A stretch of DNA of 64,000 nucleotides from Kutzneria viridogrisea (lineage in GTDB: Bacteria; Actinomycetota; Actinomycetes; Mycobacteriales; Pseudonocardiaceae). The translations under genes and the position numbers were made by a program. The stretch lies in contig JACJID010000002.1 in assembly GCA_014138725.1 (NCBI GenBank), positions 1,564,001 to 1,628,000 of the forward strand, read 5' to 3'. Positions 17,059 to 27,767 of this stretch are shown here, one piece after another. The stretch's first letter is position 1. Every line of letters begins with the position of its first letter. The notes beneath the pieces were generated by a model. That model ran no database searches. It had not been told where the DNA came from and was given only the letters and a program-made list of their open reading frames with translations.

Positions 17059-18813
17059 ATGAGAAGAAAGCCCTTAGTGGCGGCGGTCGCCGTCACCGCC
17101 GCACTCACCATGGGCCTGAGCGCCTGTGGTGGTGGCACCGGCGGGTCGAGCAGCACGACGGCAGCAGCGTTCAACGCCGGTGTCGGCAAGGTGTTCAACC
17201 CCTCCGATGCCAAGGGCGGCACCATCCGCATCGCCAACTCCGGTGACTGGGACTCCCTGGACCCCGCGGACACCTACTACGCCTACTCCTGGAACTTCGT
17301 GCGGCTCTACGGGCGCTCGCTGGTGATGTTCGCCTCCGCGCCGGGGGCCGACGGGGCCAAGCTGGTGCCGGACCTTGCCGAGTCGCTCGGCGTGCCCAGC
17401 GACAACGCCAAGACCTGGACCTACAAGCTGCGCAAGGGCGTCAAGTACGAGGACGGCTCGGCCGTGACCGCCAAGGACGTCAAGTACGCGGTGGAGCGCT
17501 CGCTGGACAAGGACACCTACCCCAACGGCCCCACCTACTTCAACGACTTCCTGGACCTCCAGGGCTACACCAGCCCCTACAAGGACTCCGATCCGAACAA
17601 GCTCGGTCTCAAGGCCATCGACACCCCTGACGACCAGACCATCGTGTTCCACCTGCTCAAGCCCTTCAGCGGTTTCGACTACTTCGCCCAGCTCCCGGCG
17701 ACGATCCCGGTGCCGCAGGCCAAGGACACCGGCACCAAGTACAAGGAGCACGTGGTCGCCACGGGCCCGTACAAGTTCGAGTCCAACAACCTGGGCAAGA
17801 ACTTCACCCTGGTGCGCAACGACCAGTGGGACCCCAAGACCGACCCGAACCGCAAGGCGCTGCCGGACAAGTACGAGGTCTCGCTCAACGTCAACGCCGA
17901 CGACATCGACAACCGGCTGATCTCCGGGGACCTGGACGTGGACATCGCGGGCAGCGGCGTGCAGCCCGCCGCCCAGGGCCGCGTGCTCGGCGACCAGGCG
18001 CTCAAGGCCAACGCGGACTCCGCGACGGTGGCCCGCATCTGGTACACCTCGATCAACGGTGACGTGGCCCCGCTGGACAACGTGCACTGCCGCCGCGCGG
18101 TGGAGTACGCCACCGACAAGGTGGGCTACCAGAACGCCTACGGCGGGCCGACCGGTGGCGAGATCGCGACCAACCTGCTGCCCCCGGTGATCCCCGGCGC
18201 GGAGAAGTTCAACCAGTACCCGGCTGGCCCGGACAACAAGGGGGACGTGGCCAAGGCGAAGGAGGAACTCCAGCAGTGCGGGCAGCCCAACGGCTTCACC
18301 ACCAACATCGCCTACCGCTCCGAGCGGCCCAAGGAGAAGGCCTCCGCCGAGGCGTTGCAGCAGTCGCTGGCCAAGGCGGGCATCACGCTGAACATCAAGC
18401 CCTTCCCGACCGGTGACTACTTCAAGCTGTACGCGGGCAAGCCGGACTACGCCAAGAGCAACGGCCTTGGCCTGATGCTCAACGGCTGGGGTGCGGACTG
18501 GCCGGACGGCTTCGGCTTCCTCAGCCAGATCGTGGACAGCCGGGTCATCCGCGCCTCCGGCGGCAACACCAACCTCAGCGTGAAGGACCCCGCGGTCGAC
18601 GCGCTCGTGGACAAGGCACTGTCCACAACGGACACCGCTGCCCGGGAGAAGACCTGGGTGGACGTGGACAAGAAGGTCATGGACGACGCCTACGTGCTGC
18701 CCGGCGTCTGGGCCAAGGGCCTGCTGTACCGGCCGAAGAACCTGACGAACGTGTTCGTCACCGACGGATTCCAGATGTACGACTACCTGGCGCTCGGGAC
18801 GACTCGGAAGTAG
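17059..18813 (+). CDS. peptide/nickel-type ABC transporter substrate-binding lipoprotein
   Basis: A 584-residue family-5 solute-binding protein. It starts MRRKPLVAAVAVTAALTMG with the lipobox LSAC, so Cys23 is the lipidation site and the protein is tethered outside the membrane. Family features include WDSLDPADTYYAYSWNFVRLYG, YKLRKGVKYEDGSAVTAKDVKYAVERSLD and the ATGPYKFES segment. It captures an oligopeptide or similar ligand and hands it to the permease pair. ATG 17059 is preferred to the in-frame GTG at 17047, because GAGGGG lies upstream and the signal peptide then begins MRRK. A strong hairpin follows its stop. Confidence 0.92.
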   Translation: MRRKPLVAAVAVTAALTMGLSACGGGTGGSSSTTAAAFNAGVGKVFNPSDAKGGTIRIANSGDWDSLDPADTYYAYSWNFVRLYGRSLVMFASAPGADGAKLVPDLAESLGVPSDNAKTWTYKLRKGVKYEDGSAVTAKDVKYAVERSLDKDTYPNGPTYFNDFLDLQGYTSPYKDSDPNKLGLKAIDTPDDQTIVFHLLKPFSGFDYFAQLPATIPVPQAKDTGTKYKEHVVATGPYKFESNNLGKNFTLVRNDQWDPKTDPNRKALPDKYEVSLNVNADDIDNRLISGDLDVDIAGSGVQPAAQGRVLGDQALKANADSATVARIWYTSINGDVAPLDNVHCRRAVEYATDKVGYQNAYGGPTGGEIATNLLPPVIPGAEKFNQYPAGPDNKGDVAKAKEELQQCGQPNGFTTNIAYRSERPKEKASAEALQQSLAKAGITLNIKPFPTGDYFKLYAGKPDYAKSNGLGLMLNGWGADWPDGFGFLSQIVDSRVIRASGGNTNLSVKDPAVDALVDKALSTTDTAAREKTWVDVDKKVMDDAYVLPGVWAKGLLYRPKNLTNVFVTDGFQMYDYLALGTTRK

Positions 18814-18824
18814 GTGAAGGCACT

Positions 18825-18862
18825 GGTCACCGGCGGCGCGCTGACCCGCGCCGCCGGTGACC
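18825..18862 (+). terminator. 16-bp hairpin between binding-protein and permease genes
   Basis: Arms 18825-18840 and 18847-18862 are exactly complementary (GGTCACCGGCGGCGCG and its complement) with a six-base loop. It begins 11 bases after the binding-protein stop and ends 13 bases before the next start. It likely protects the upstream mRNA or partly terminates, giving more binding protein than permease. Confidence 0.75.
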
Positions 18863-18875
18863 GCAGCCGAACTCG

Positions 18876-19889
18876 GTGGCCACATACATCGTTCGACGCC
18901 TGATCGGCGCGGTGCTGCTGCTGTTCGTGGTCAGCATCGTCACGTTCACGATCTTCTTCCTGGTGCCCCGGCTGGGTGGGGCGACCGCGGACGACCTCGC
19001 CTCCCGCTACGTTGGCAAGACCGCGGGGGCCGAGCAGATCCACCAGATGGCGGTGAAGCTGGGCTTCACCGACCCGCTGTGGGTGCAGTACGGGCGGTTC
19101 GTCGGGGGCCTGTTCGTCGGTGCCGACTACAGCACCGGCCCGACCACCGTGCACTGCCCGGCGCCCTGCTTCGGCTACTCCTTCATCACGCAGAACCCGG
19201 TGCTGCCCGACCTGCTCGACCGGCTGCCGGTGACCCTGTCGCTGGCCGCGGGTGGGGCCGTGATCTGGCTGCTGTTCGGTGTGGCCACCGGCGTGCTCTC
19301 CGCGCTGCGCAAGGGAAGCGTTTTCGACCGCGCCGCGATGAGCGTGGCGCTGGCCGGGGTCTCGCTGCCCATCTTCTTCACCGGCCTGCTGTCGCTGTCG
19401 ATCTTCAGCTACGGGCTGGGCATCACCCCGCCCGGCGGCAGCTACGTGCCGTTCACGGAGAACCCGTTGCAGTGGGCGTACTCGCTGATCCTGCCCTGGA
19501 TCACGCTGGCCTTCCTGTACGCGGCGGGCTACGCCCGGCTGACCAGGGCGGGCATGTTGGAGACGATGAACGAGGACTACATCCGCACCGCGCGGGCCAA
19601 GGGCCTGCCGGAGCGGACCGTGGTGGTCAAGCACGGGCTGCGCGCCGCGCTCACCCCGATCGTCACGATCTTCGGCCTGGACCTGGGTCTGCTGCTCGGC
19701 GGGGCGGTGCTCACCGAGAGCACCTTCTCGCTGCCGGGGCTGGGCAAGTACGCGGTGGACGCGATCGTCAACAACGACCTGCCCAAGGTGCTCGGCGTGA
19801 CGCTGGTCGCCGCGGCCTTCATCGTGTTCGCCAACCTGGTTGTGGACCTGCTCTACGCCGTCATCGACCCGAGGGTGCGTGTGGCATGA
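18876..19889 (+). CDS. peptide/nickel-type ABC transporter permease (DppB/OppB-like)
   Basis: A 337-residue permease with the DppB-type start YIVRRLIGAVLLLFVVSIVTFTIFFLVP, a large external loop (about residues 35-110, containing two cysteines in VHCPAPCFG) and five further helices. The EAA loop is DYIRTARAKGLPERTVVVKHGLR; GGAVLTESTFSLPGLGKYAVDAI is the typical C-terminal segment. It pairs with the DppC-like permease. The GTG start lacks a good ribosome-binding site. It overlaps the following ATPase gene by four bases (ATGA). Confidence 0.9.
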   Translation: MATYIVRRLIGAVLLLFVVSIVTFTIFFLVPRLGGATADDLASRYVGKTAGAEQIHQMAVKLGFTDPLWVQYGRFVGGLFVGADYSTGPTTVHCPAPCFGYSFITQNPVLPDLLDRLPVTLSLAAGGAVIWLLFGVATGVLSALRKGSVFDRAAMSVALAGVSLPIFFTGLLSLSIFSYGLGITPPGGSYVPFTENPLQWAYSLILPWITLAFLYAAGYARLTRAGMLETMNEDYIRTARAKGLPERTVVVKHGLRAALTPIVTIFGLDLGLLLGGAVLTESTFSLPGLGKYAVDAIVNNDLPKVLGVTLVAAAFIVFANLVVDLLYAVIDPRVRVA

Positions 19890-20896
19890 CCTTCCTTGAC
19901 GTCCGTGACCTGCGGGTGCACTTCCCCACCGACGACGGGCTGGTCAGGTCCGTGGACGGCCTGTCCTACCGGCTGGAGCGCGGCAAGACGCTCGGCATCG
20001 TGGGCGAGTCCGGCTCGGGCAAGTCGGTGTCCAGCCTCGCCGTGCTCGGACTGCACAAGCGGGCGCGGATCAGCGGGGAGATCTGGCTGGACGGCGAGGA
20101 ACTGGTCGGCGCCGACGAGGAGCACGTGCGCGGGCTGCGCGGCAAGAAGATGGCGATGATCTTCCAGGACCCGCTGTCGGCCATGCACCCGTACTACACC
20201 GTGGGCCAGCAGATCGTCGAGGCGTACCGGATCCACCACAGGGTGTCCAAGGCGGTGGCCCGCAAGCACGCCATCGAGATGCTCGACCGGGTCGGCATCC
20301 CGCAACCCAACTCGCGGGTGGACGACTACCCGCACCAGTTCTCCGGCGGTATGCGGCAGCGCGCGATGATCGCCATGGCGCTGTCCTGCGACCCGGAGCT
20401 GCTCATCGCCGACGAGCCGACCACCGCGCTGGACGTCACCGTGCAGGCGCAGATCCTGGACCTGATCCGGGACCTGCAACGCGAGTTCGGCTCGGCGGTC
20501 GTGATCATCACCCACGACCTGGGCGTGGTCGCCGAGCTGGCCGACGACATCCTGGTGATGTACGGGGGCCGCTGCGTGGAGAACGGGCCGAGCACGGAGA
20601 TCTTCGACAACCCGCAGCACCCCTACACCTGGGGCCTGCTCGGCTCGATGCCCCGGCTGGACCGGGAACGCTCCGAGCGGCTGATGCCGATCAAGGGCAC
20701 CCCGCCGAGCCTGATCAACGTGCCCAGCGGCTGCGCGTTCCACCCCCGGTGCGCCTACGCCGAGCTGGTCGGTGGCGCGTGCGGCTACGAGGTGCCGCAG
20801 CTGCGCGAGGTGGGCGGCGGCCACCAGGTGGCCTGCCACCTCAGCCAGGAGCAGCGCCACCGGGTGTGGCACACCGAGATCGAGCCCAACCTGTGA
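19886..20896 (+). CDS. peptide ABC transporter ATPase (DppD/OppD-like)
   Basis: A 336-residue ATP-binding subunit. Walker A is GESGSGKS (residues 40-47), Q-loop [10 protein letters not shown], signature [15 protein letters not shown], Walker [13 protein letters not shown], and the switch histidine is in IITHDLGVV. The C-terminal oligopeptide-transporter extension has [15 protein letters not shown] and further cysteines, a motif that binds an iron-sulfur cluster in some members. Start ATG 19886 overlaps the permease stop by four bases. It forms the ATPase heterodimer with the next gene's product. Confidence 0.92.
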   Translation: MTFLDVRDLRVHFPTDDGLVRSVDGLSYRLERGKTLGIVGESGSGKSVSSLAVLGLHKRARISGEIWLDGEELVGADEEHVRGLRGKKMAMIFQDPLSAMHPYYTVGQQIVEAYRIHHRVSKAVARKHAIEMLDRVGIPQPNSRVDDYPHQFSGGMRQRAMIAMALSCDPELLIADEPTTALDVTVQAQILDLIRDLQREFGSAVVIITHDLGVVAELADDILVMYGGRCVENGPSTEIFDNPQHPYTWGLLGSMPRLDRERSERLMPIKGTPPSLINVPSGCAFHPRCAYAELVGGACGYEVPQLREVGGGHQVACHLSQEQRHRVWHTEIEPNL

Positions 20897-20915
20897 ACGA
20901 GCTGGAGTGAGCACT

Positions 20916-21899
20916 GTGGACGAGCTACTGACGGTTTCGGGGCTGGAGAAGCACTTCCCCGTCCGCCGCGGCCTGCTCCAGCGCAGGACCGGTGCGGTCA
21001 AGGCGGTGGACGGCCTGGACTTCACGGTCAACAGCGGGGAAACCCTCGCGCTGGTCGGCGAATCCGGCTGCGGCAAGACCACCACCGGTCGGCTGCTGAC
21101 CCGGCTGCTGGCGCCCAGCGCGGGGCGCATCGAGTTCGAGGGCCGCGACATCACGCACCTGTCCACGGCCGCGCTGCGCCCGCTGCGCAGGGACATCCAG
21201 ATGATCTTCCAGGACCCGTACAGCTCGCTGAACCCCCGGCACACCGTGGGCACCATCGTGGGCGCCCCGTACCGGTTGCAGAAGGTGCAGACCCCGCAGG
21301 GCACCAAGCGGGCCGTGCAGGACCTGCTGGAACTGGTCGGGCTCAACCCCGAGCACTACAACCGGTACCCGCACGAGTTCTCCGGCGGGCAGCGCCAGCG
21401 CATCGGCATCGCGCGCACCCTGGCCCTCAAACCGAAGCTGATCGTGGCCGACGAGCCGGTGTCCGCGCTGGACGTGTCCATCCAGGCCCAGGTCGTCAAC
21501 CTGCTGGAGGACCTCCAGAACGAGCTGGGCCTGACCTACGTGATGATCGCGCACGACCTGTCCGTGGTGCGGCACATGTCCGACCGGGTCGCCGTGATGT
21601 ACCTGGGCAAGATCGTGGAACTGGCCGAGCGCACCGCCCTGTACGAGCGGCCCATGCACCCCTACACCGTGGCGCTGCTGTCCGCCGTGCCGATCCCCGA
21701 CCCGCGGCGCCGGGAGGGTCGCGAGCGCATCCGGCTCACCGGGGACGTGCCCAGCCCGCTCAACCCGCCGCCCGCCTGCCGGTTCCACACCCGGTGCTGG
21801 AAGGCCCAGGACAAGTGCCGGACCGTCGAGCCCCCACTCCTCGAACTGGCCCCCGGCCACCAAACCGCCTGCCACTACCCCGAGAACCCGCCCACCTGA
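20916..21899 (+). CDS. peptide ABC transporter ATPase (DppF/OppF-like)
   Basis: A 327-residue ATP-binding subunit. Walker A GESGCGKT (residues 48-55), Q-loop [15 protein letters not shown], signature [17 protein letters not shown], Walker [13 protein letters not shown] and switch IAHDLSVV are intact. The C-terminal extension has [17 protein letters not shown] 20916 is chosen because GGAG stands eight bases before it; an in-frame GTG at 20907 lacks one. It is the last gene of the operon, ending directly against a 26-bp hairpin. Confidence 0.92.
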   Translation: MDELLTVSGLEKHFPVRRGLLQRRTGAVKAVDGLDFTVNSGETLALVGESGCGKTTTGRLLTRLLAPSAGRIEFEGRDITHLSTAALRPLRRDIQMIFQDPYSSLNPRHTVGTIVGAPYRLQKVQTPQGTKRAVQDLLELVGLNPEHYNRYPHEFSGGQRQRIGIARTLALKPKLIVADEPVSALDVSIQAQVVNLLEDLQNELGLTYVMIAHDLSVVRHMSDRVAVMYLGKIVELAERTALYERPMHPYTVALLSAVPIPDPRRREGRERIRLTGDVPSPLNPPPACRFHTRCWKAQDKCRTVEPPLLELAPGHQTACHYPENPPT

Positions 21900-21956
21900 G
21901 TGCCAGGAAAGTGCCGTTCGCGGCACTGGATGCCGCGAACGGCACTTTCCTGGCAC
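21900..21956. terminator. perfect 26-bp hairpin between convergent genes
   Basis: Arms 21900-21925 and 21931-21956 are exactly complementary with loop CTGGA. It begins the base after the DppF-like stop and ends six bases before the meaA stop on the other strand, so it occupies the whole gap and can terminate both. The arm contains GAAAGTGCCGTTC, the core of the window's hairpin family. No U tract follows. Confidence 0.88.
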
Positions 21957-21962
21957 CGGCGG

Positions 21963-23954
<1,992 letters not shown>

Positions 23955-24044
23955 GGCCCACCTCCGGTCACTGCGTCGTGTGCCGACAGCGTACTGGGCA
24001 GTAACCTGATTCTAGGCCGTGCAATTGCTCACACGCAGTGCGTG

Positions 24045-24095
24045 ACCGATTCATGTCGCGTGCCGCTCGCAGGGCGGCACGCGACATGAATCGGT
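24045..24095. terminator. perfect 22-bp hairpin downstream of murA
   Basis: Arms 24045-24066 and 24074-24095 are exactly complementary with a seven-base loop. It lies five bases past the murA stop, upstream of meaA on the same strand, so it is a murA terminator. Its arm (CATGTCGCGTGCCGC) lacks the GAARGTG core of the other hairpins. Confidence 0.85.
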
Positions 24096-24100
24096 GCAGG

Positions 24101-25369
24101 TCAGCGCTCAGGTGGTGCGGCCACGCGCTGCACGTTGGCGCCCAGCCGCTGCATGTTCTCCACGAACTGGGGGTAGCCGCGGTCGATGTGGAACACGTCC
24201 CACACCTCGGTGACGCCCTCGGCGCACAGACCGGCCAGCACCAGGCCGACCCCGGCGCGGATGTCGGAGGCCCACACCGGGGCACTGGACAGCTTGGCCA
24301 CGCCCCGGATGACGGCGTGGTGGCCGTCGGTGCGGGCGTCGGCCCCGAGCCGGACCATCTCCTCCACGAACCGGAACCGGGACTCGAACAGGTTCTCGGT
24401 GATCATGGAGGTGCCCTCGGCCACGGTGGCCATCGCGATGGCGAAGGGCTGTAGGTCGGTGGCGAAGCCGGGGTAGGGCAGGGTCACGAAGTCCACCGCG
24501 CCGGGACGGCCCGCCATCGCCACGCGGAAGCCGTCCTCCAGCACCGTGACCTCGGCACCGGCCATGCGCAGCTTCTCCAGGACCAGGTCCAGGTGGTGCG
24601 GGTCCACCCCGCGCACGGTGATGTCGCCCCCGGTCACGGCGGCGGCGAAGCCCCAGGTCGCGCCCACGATCCGGTCACCGATGACCCGGTGCTCGGTGGG
24701 TTGCAGGCTGGGCACCCCGTGCACGGTCAGCGTGGAGGTGCCCGCGCCCTCGATCTTGGCGCCCATCTGCGCCAGCATCCGGCACAGGTCCACGATCTCC
24801 GGCTCGCGTGCCGCGTTGTCGATCACCGTCGTGCCGTTGGCCAGCACCGCGGCCATCAGGATGTTCTCGGTGGCGCCCATGCTCGGGAAGTCCAGCCAGA
24901 TCTGCGCCCCGTGCAGGTCCTCGGCCTCGGCGACCACGCAGCCGTGCTCGATGGAACTGGTCGCGCCCAGCTGGCGCAGCCCGCTCTGGTGCATGTCCAG
25001 CGGCCGGGAGCCGATCGCGTCACCGCCGGGCAGCGCGACGACCGCCCGCTTGCAGCGGCCCACCAGCGGCCCCAGCACGCACACCGAGGCGCGCAGCTTG
25101 CCCACCGCTGGCGAGACGGCCTCGTGGCTGAGCTCGGCGGGGGTGGTGATGACCACGGTGGTGCCGTCGACGTGTGCCTGGCAGCCCAGACTCCGCAGCA
25201 CCTCGGCCATCAGCGGCACGTCGAGGATCTCCGGGCAGTTCGTGAGCGTGGTGGTTCCCTCGGCGAGCAGGGCTGCGGCCATCAGCTTCAGCACGCTGTT
25301 CTTGGCCCCGGCGACCTCTACCTCACCGGCGAGCCGTGCACCGCCCTCGACCCGGAAGTGCTCGCTCAA
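24101..25369 (-). CDS. murA: UDP-N-acetylglucosamine 1-carboxyvinyltransferase MurA, Asp117 type
   Basis: A 422-residue enzyme for the first committed step of peptidoglycan synthesis (enolpyruvyl transfer from PEP to UDP-GlcNAc). The EPSP-synthase-like repeats and the opening [28 protein letters not shown] are typical. The active-site loop reads [15 protein letters not shown], with Asp117 where most bacteria have the fosfomycin-reactive cysteine; mycobacterial MurA has the same Asp and is intrinsically resistant. TTG 25369 is chosen because GAGGAG lies nine bases upstream and [10 protein letters not shown] matches the family start. In mycobacteria murA precedes an rRNA operon; here a hairpin and meaA follow instead. 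Confidence 0.95.
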   Translation of the reverse strand: MSEHFRVEGGARLAGEVEVAGAKNSVLKLMAAALLAEGTTTLTNCPEILDVPLMAEVLRSLGCQAHVDGTTVVITTPAELSHEAVSPAVGKLRASVCVLGPLVGRCKRAVVALPGGDAIGSRPLDMHQSGLRQLGATSSIEHGCVVAEAEDLHGAQIWLDFPSMGATENILMAAVLANGTTVIDNAAREPEIVDLCRMLAQMGAKIEGAGTSTLTVHGVPSLQPTEHRVIGDRIVGATWGFAAAVTGGDITVRGVDPHHLDLVLEKLRMAGAEVTVLEDGFRVAMAGRPGAVDFVTLPYPGFATDLQPFAIAMATVAEGTSMITENLFESRFRFVEEMVRLGADARTDGHHAVIRGVAKLSSAPVWASDIRAGVGLVLAGLCAEGVTEVWDVFHIDRGYPQFVENMQRLGANVQRVAAPPER

Positions 25370-25716
25370 CAGTTCTTCTCCTCGTGACGCTGTGATGACG
25401 GCGGCCCTTCGCATCGTACGGATGCAGGAGTTGACGTCTCGCACTGGAGTTCGGTTGCGCTGCCGCGGCGGGGCCTCGCCACCAGGGGCGCGCCGACGAA
25501 CCTGAGGACCGCGCGCCCATGTCGATGCGGGGTCGCGCGCGGACCTCGACGAGGGGCCCACTCGCCAGCTCGGGCTGCTGCGCACGCCGGGGTCCCACAT
25601 CGTCCGGGCGGAGCAACCTGTCCCGGACCTGCCCCCAACCGCGTAGTGTGCCCCCGAAGCCACGATCTCCCTGCTGACCTGGGCAAGCTGACAGCCACAC
25701 TGGCGGCGGGGACACC
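25370..25716. promoter_or_regulatory. divergent intergenic region, murA / AraC-type gene
   Basis: 347 bases without a credible gene. An inverted repeat GCATC-GTACG-GATGC (25411-25425) overlaps a TACGAT hexamer on the murA strand, about 45 bases before the murA start, and could be an operator or promoter element. A TTGACG at 25431-25436 has no good -10 partner. Nothing else was recognised. Confidence 0.3.
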
Positions 25717-26679
25717 ATGGGACCAGACTTCGAAAGCCACAACCTGGACGAGATCCAGGAATTCATCGCCGAGACCTACGCGTCGATACGGTTCACGACC
25801 CGCTCCCAAGATCAGAACTACTTTCGGACCAAGCGGAATCCGTTGGGGCCGATCAGCCTGGATCGGCTCGACTACAGTTTCGAGGCGGACTACGCCGTCG
25901 AACCGCTGGGCCGCATCGCCCTGTTCGGGGTGGAGTCCGGTTCCTTCCCGCACGTGGAGACCGGGGGCGTGCAGGACAGCCACGGCGTGGGCGAGGTGTT
26001 CCTGGCCGCTCAGCCCGACCGGCCCTACTCCGGCTGCGAACGCCGTGCCCGGTTCAGCCTCACCCTGCTGGATCCCGCGTTGCTGTCCCAGGTGGCCACG
26101 ACCGCACCCGGCCGCACGGACACCCCGGTGCGGTTGACCGGCTACCGGCCGGTCTCCCCGGGCGCCGGCCAGCACCTGCTGCGCACCATCACCTTCCTGC
26201 GCGACCACGTCATCCCCGCCCCGGCATTCCGGGACGCGCCGTTGATCACCTCCACCGCACCCCAACTGCTGGCGGCCACGGTGCTGGCCACCTTCCCCAA
26301 CACCGCGCTGCTTGACCCCACCATCGAGGACCGCCACGACGCCCACCCCGCCACTCTGCGGCGCGCCATGGCGTTCATCGACAACCACGCCCACCGCGAC
26401 ATCAGCGTCTCCGACATCGCCGCCGCCGTGCACGTCACCATCCGCACGCTGCAATACGCCTTCCGCCGCCACCGCGGCACCACCCCGATGGGCTACCTCC
26501 GCCAGGTCCGCCTGCACCACGCCCACCAAGAACTGCTGGTCACCGATCCCACCACCGGGGCCACGGTCACCGAGATCGCCGCCCGCTGGGGCTTCTTCCA
26601 CCCCGGCCGCTTCGCCCACTACTACCGCCACACCTACGGCCAGCCACCGACTCGGACCCTGCTCCGCGACTTCCGCTGA
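25717..26679 (+). CDS. AraC-family transcriptional regulator
   Basis: A 320-residue protein. The C-terminal 100 residues hold the double helix-turn-helix of AraC regulators: [22 protein letters not shown] then [32 protein letters not shown], and [29 protein letters not shown]. The N-terminal part resembles the AraC-binding-like cupin region of AraC-type regulators common in actinobacteria ([24 protein letters not shown]), whose ligand is unknown. Start ATG 25717 has GGCGGGG upstream. It is flanked by murA (divergent) and a small unknown gene; no obvious target operon is adjacent. Confidence 0.9.
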   Translation: MGPDFESHNLDEIQEFIAETYASIRFTTRSQDQNYFRTKRNPLGPISLDRLDYSFEADYAVEPLGRIALFGVESGSFPHVETGGVQDSHGVGEVFLAAQPDRPYSGCERRARFSLTLLDPALLSQVATTAPGRTDTPVRLTGYRPVSPGAGQHLLRTITFLRDHVIPAPAFRDAPLITSTAPQLLAATVLATFPNTALLDPTIEDRHDAHPATLRRAMAFIDNHAHRDISVSDIAAAVHVTIRTLQYAFRRHRGTTPMGYLRQVRLHHAHQELLVTDPTTGATVTEIAARWGFFHPGRFAHYYRHTYGQPPTRTLLRDFR

Positions 26680-26806
26680 CCGCTGCCCGACTCAGGCCCC
26701 ACAAGGAGTGGCACGGCCGTTGGACACGGGCATCAACCAGGTGGTGGATGGAGGTCTACCCGCCTGGTCGAGTTGTGCGGTCGTGGTGGTCTCGCAGACT
26801 GGCGAC

Positions 26807-27028
26807 ATGTTCACATCACGACAGCCCGCCCCGGACGAGGCGTGGGAAGGCGTAGTCCTCGACAAGTCGCGCGGTATGACCGACGGCTCAAACATGTACC
26901 GCTACCTCACGGTGCGGTTGTCCACCAGCGAGACAAAGAAGATCAGGGTCGACCGCGGCCTGTGGGACTCCGTCGCCGAGGGGGACGGGATCGTCAAGCA
27001 GGCCGGCTCGAACCCGGTGAAGAAGTGA
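26807..27028 (+). CDS. small conserved-looking protein of unknown function
   Basis: A 73-residue soluble protein with ATG start, containing WEGVVLDKSRGMTDGSNMYRYLTVRLSTSE and ending VKQAGSNPVKK. It looks like a small beta-barrel: hydrophobic and charged residues alternate, and the pattern of W-G-V-V-x-D-K, R-Y-L-T-V, and the W-D-S-V-A-E-G-D-G-I-V-K end resembles small actinobacterial proteins I have seen with no assigned function. It lacks a strong ribosome-binding site. GC3 is high, in keeping with real coding DNA. It lies 127 bases after the AraC-type gene on the same strand. Confidence 0.6.
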   Translation: MFTSRQPAPDEAWEGVVLDKSRGMTDGSNMYRYLTVRLSTSETKKIRVDRGLWDSVAEGDGIVKQAGSNPVKK

Positions 27029-27151
27029 GGCCACGGTCCTACCGGCCGAGCGGCCCCGCGTGCTCGTCGCCTTGGGCGTCGGCATGGGAACGCCAATGTG
27101 AACAAGCTTTCGATCACCACGCGAAAGTCGGTACGGGCTAGGGTCGGCAGC

Positions 27152-27724
27152 ATGTCCGTGCATCTGACCCGCATCTACACCCGTGTCGGCGACGACGGCA
27201 CCACCGCGCTCGGTGACGGCAACCGGGTGCCCAAGACCTCGCCCCGGTTGGCCGCCTACGCCGACGTGGACGAGACCAACGCGAGCATCGGCGTGGCACT
27301 GGCACTCGGCGGCCTCACCGAGGAGCTGACCGAGGTGCTGCGGCAGGTGCAGAACGACCTGTTCGACGTGGGCGCGGACCTGTGCGCCCCGGTCGTGCCC
27401 GATCCGAAGTACCCGCCGCTGCGGATCACCCAGCCCTACATCGACCGGCTCGAGGGCTGGTGCGACGAGTTCAACGGCCGGCTGGCCAAGCTCAGCTCGT
27501 TCATCCTCAACGGCGGCACGCCCGGCGCCGCGCTGCTGCACCAGGCCCGCACCGTGTCCCGGCGCGCCGAGCGCAGCGCGTGGGCGCTGATCGAGGTGGA
27601 GGCCGAGCAGACCAACCTGCTGGCCGCGAAGTACCTCAACCGGCTGTCCGACCTGCTGTTCATCCTGGCGCGGGTGGCCAACCCGGACGGCGACGTGCTC
27701 TGGCGCCCGGGCGCCAACGGCTGA
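27152..27724 (+). CDS. ATP:cob(I)alamin adenosyltransferase (PduO-type)
   Basis: A 190-residue enzyme that transfers the adenosyl group of ATP to cob(I)alamin, making the B12 coenzyme used by mutases such as the nearby MeaA. The family signatures are present: N-terminal YTRVGDDGTTALGDGNRVPKTS (ATP-binding loop), RTVSRRAERSAW, and YLNRLSDLLFILAR. A TAGGGT hexamer seven bases before the ATG and no ribosome-binding site suggest a leaderless transcript. In mycobacteria the same gene lies between the atp operon and murA, in the same relative orientation. A hairpin follows the stop. Confidence 0.93.
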   Translation: MSVHLTRIYTRVGDDGTTALGDGNRVPKTSPRLAAYADVDETNASIGVALALGGLTEELTEVLRQVQNDLFDVGADLCAPVVPDPKYPPLRITQPYIDRLEGWCDEFNGRLAKLSSFILNGGTPGAALLHQARTVSRRAERSAWALIEVEAEQTNLLAAKYLNRLSDLLFILARVANPDGDVLWRPGANG

Positions 27725-27731
27725 CGGCCAA

Positions 27732-27761
27732 GGGGAACCGCACTCACGGGTGCGGTTCCCC
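27732..27761. terminator. 12-bp hairpin after adenosyltransferase gene
   Basis: Arms 27732-27743 and 27750-27761 (GGGGAACCGCAC and its complement) with a six-base loop, between the convergent adenosyltransferase and MacB-like permease genes. It can serve as terminator for both. Confidence 0.8.
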
Positions 27762-27767
27762 GCGCCG

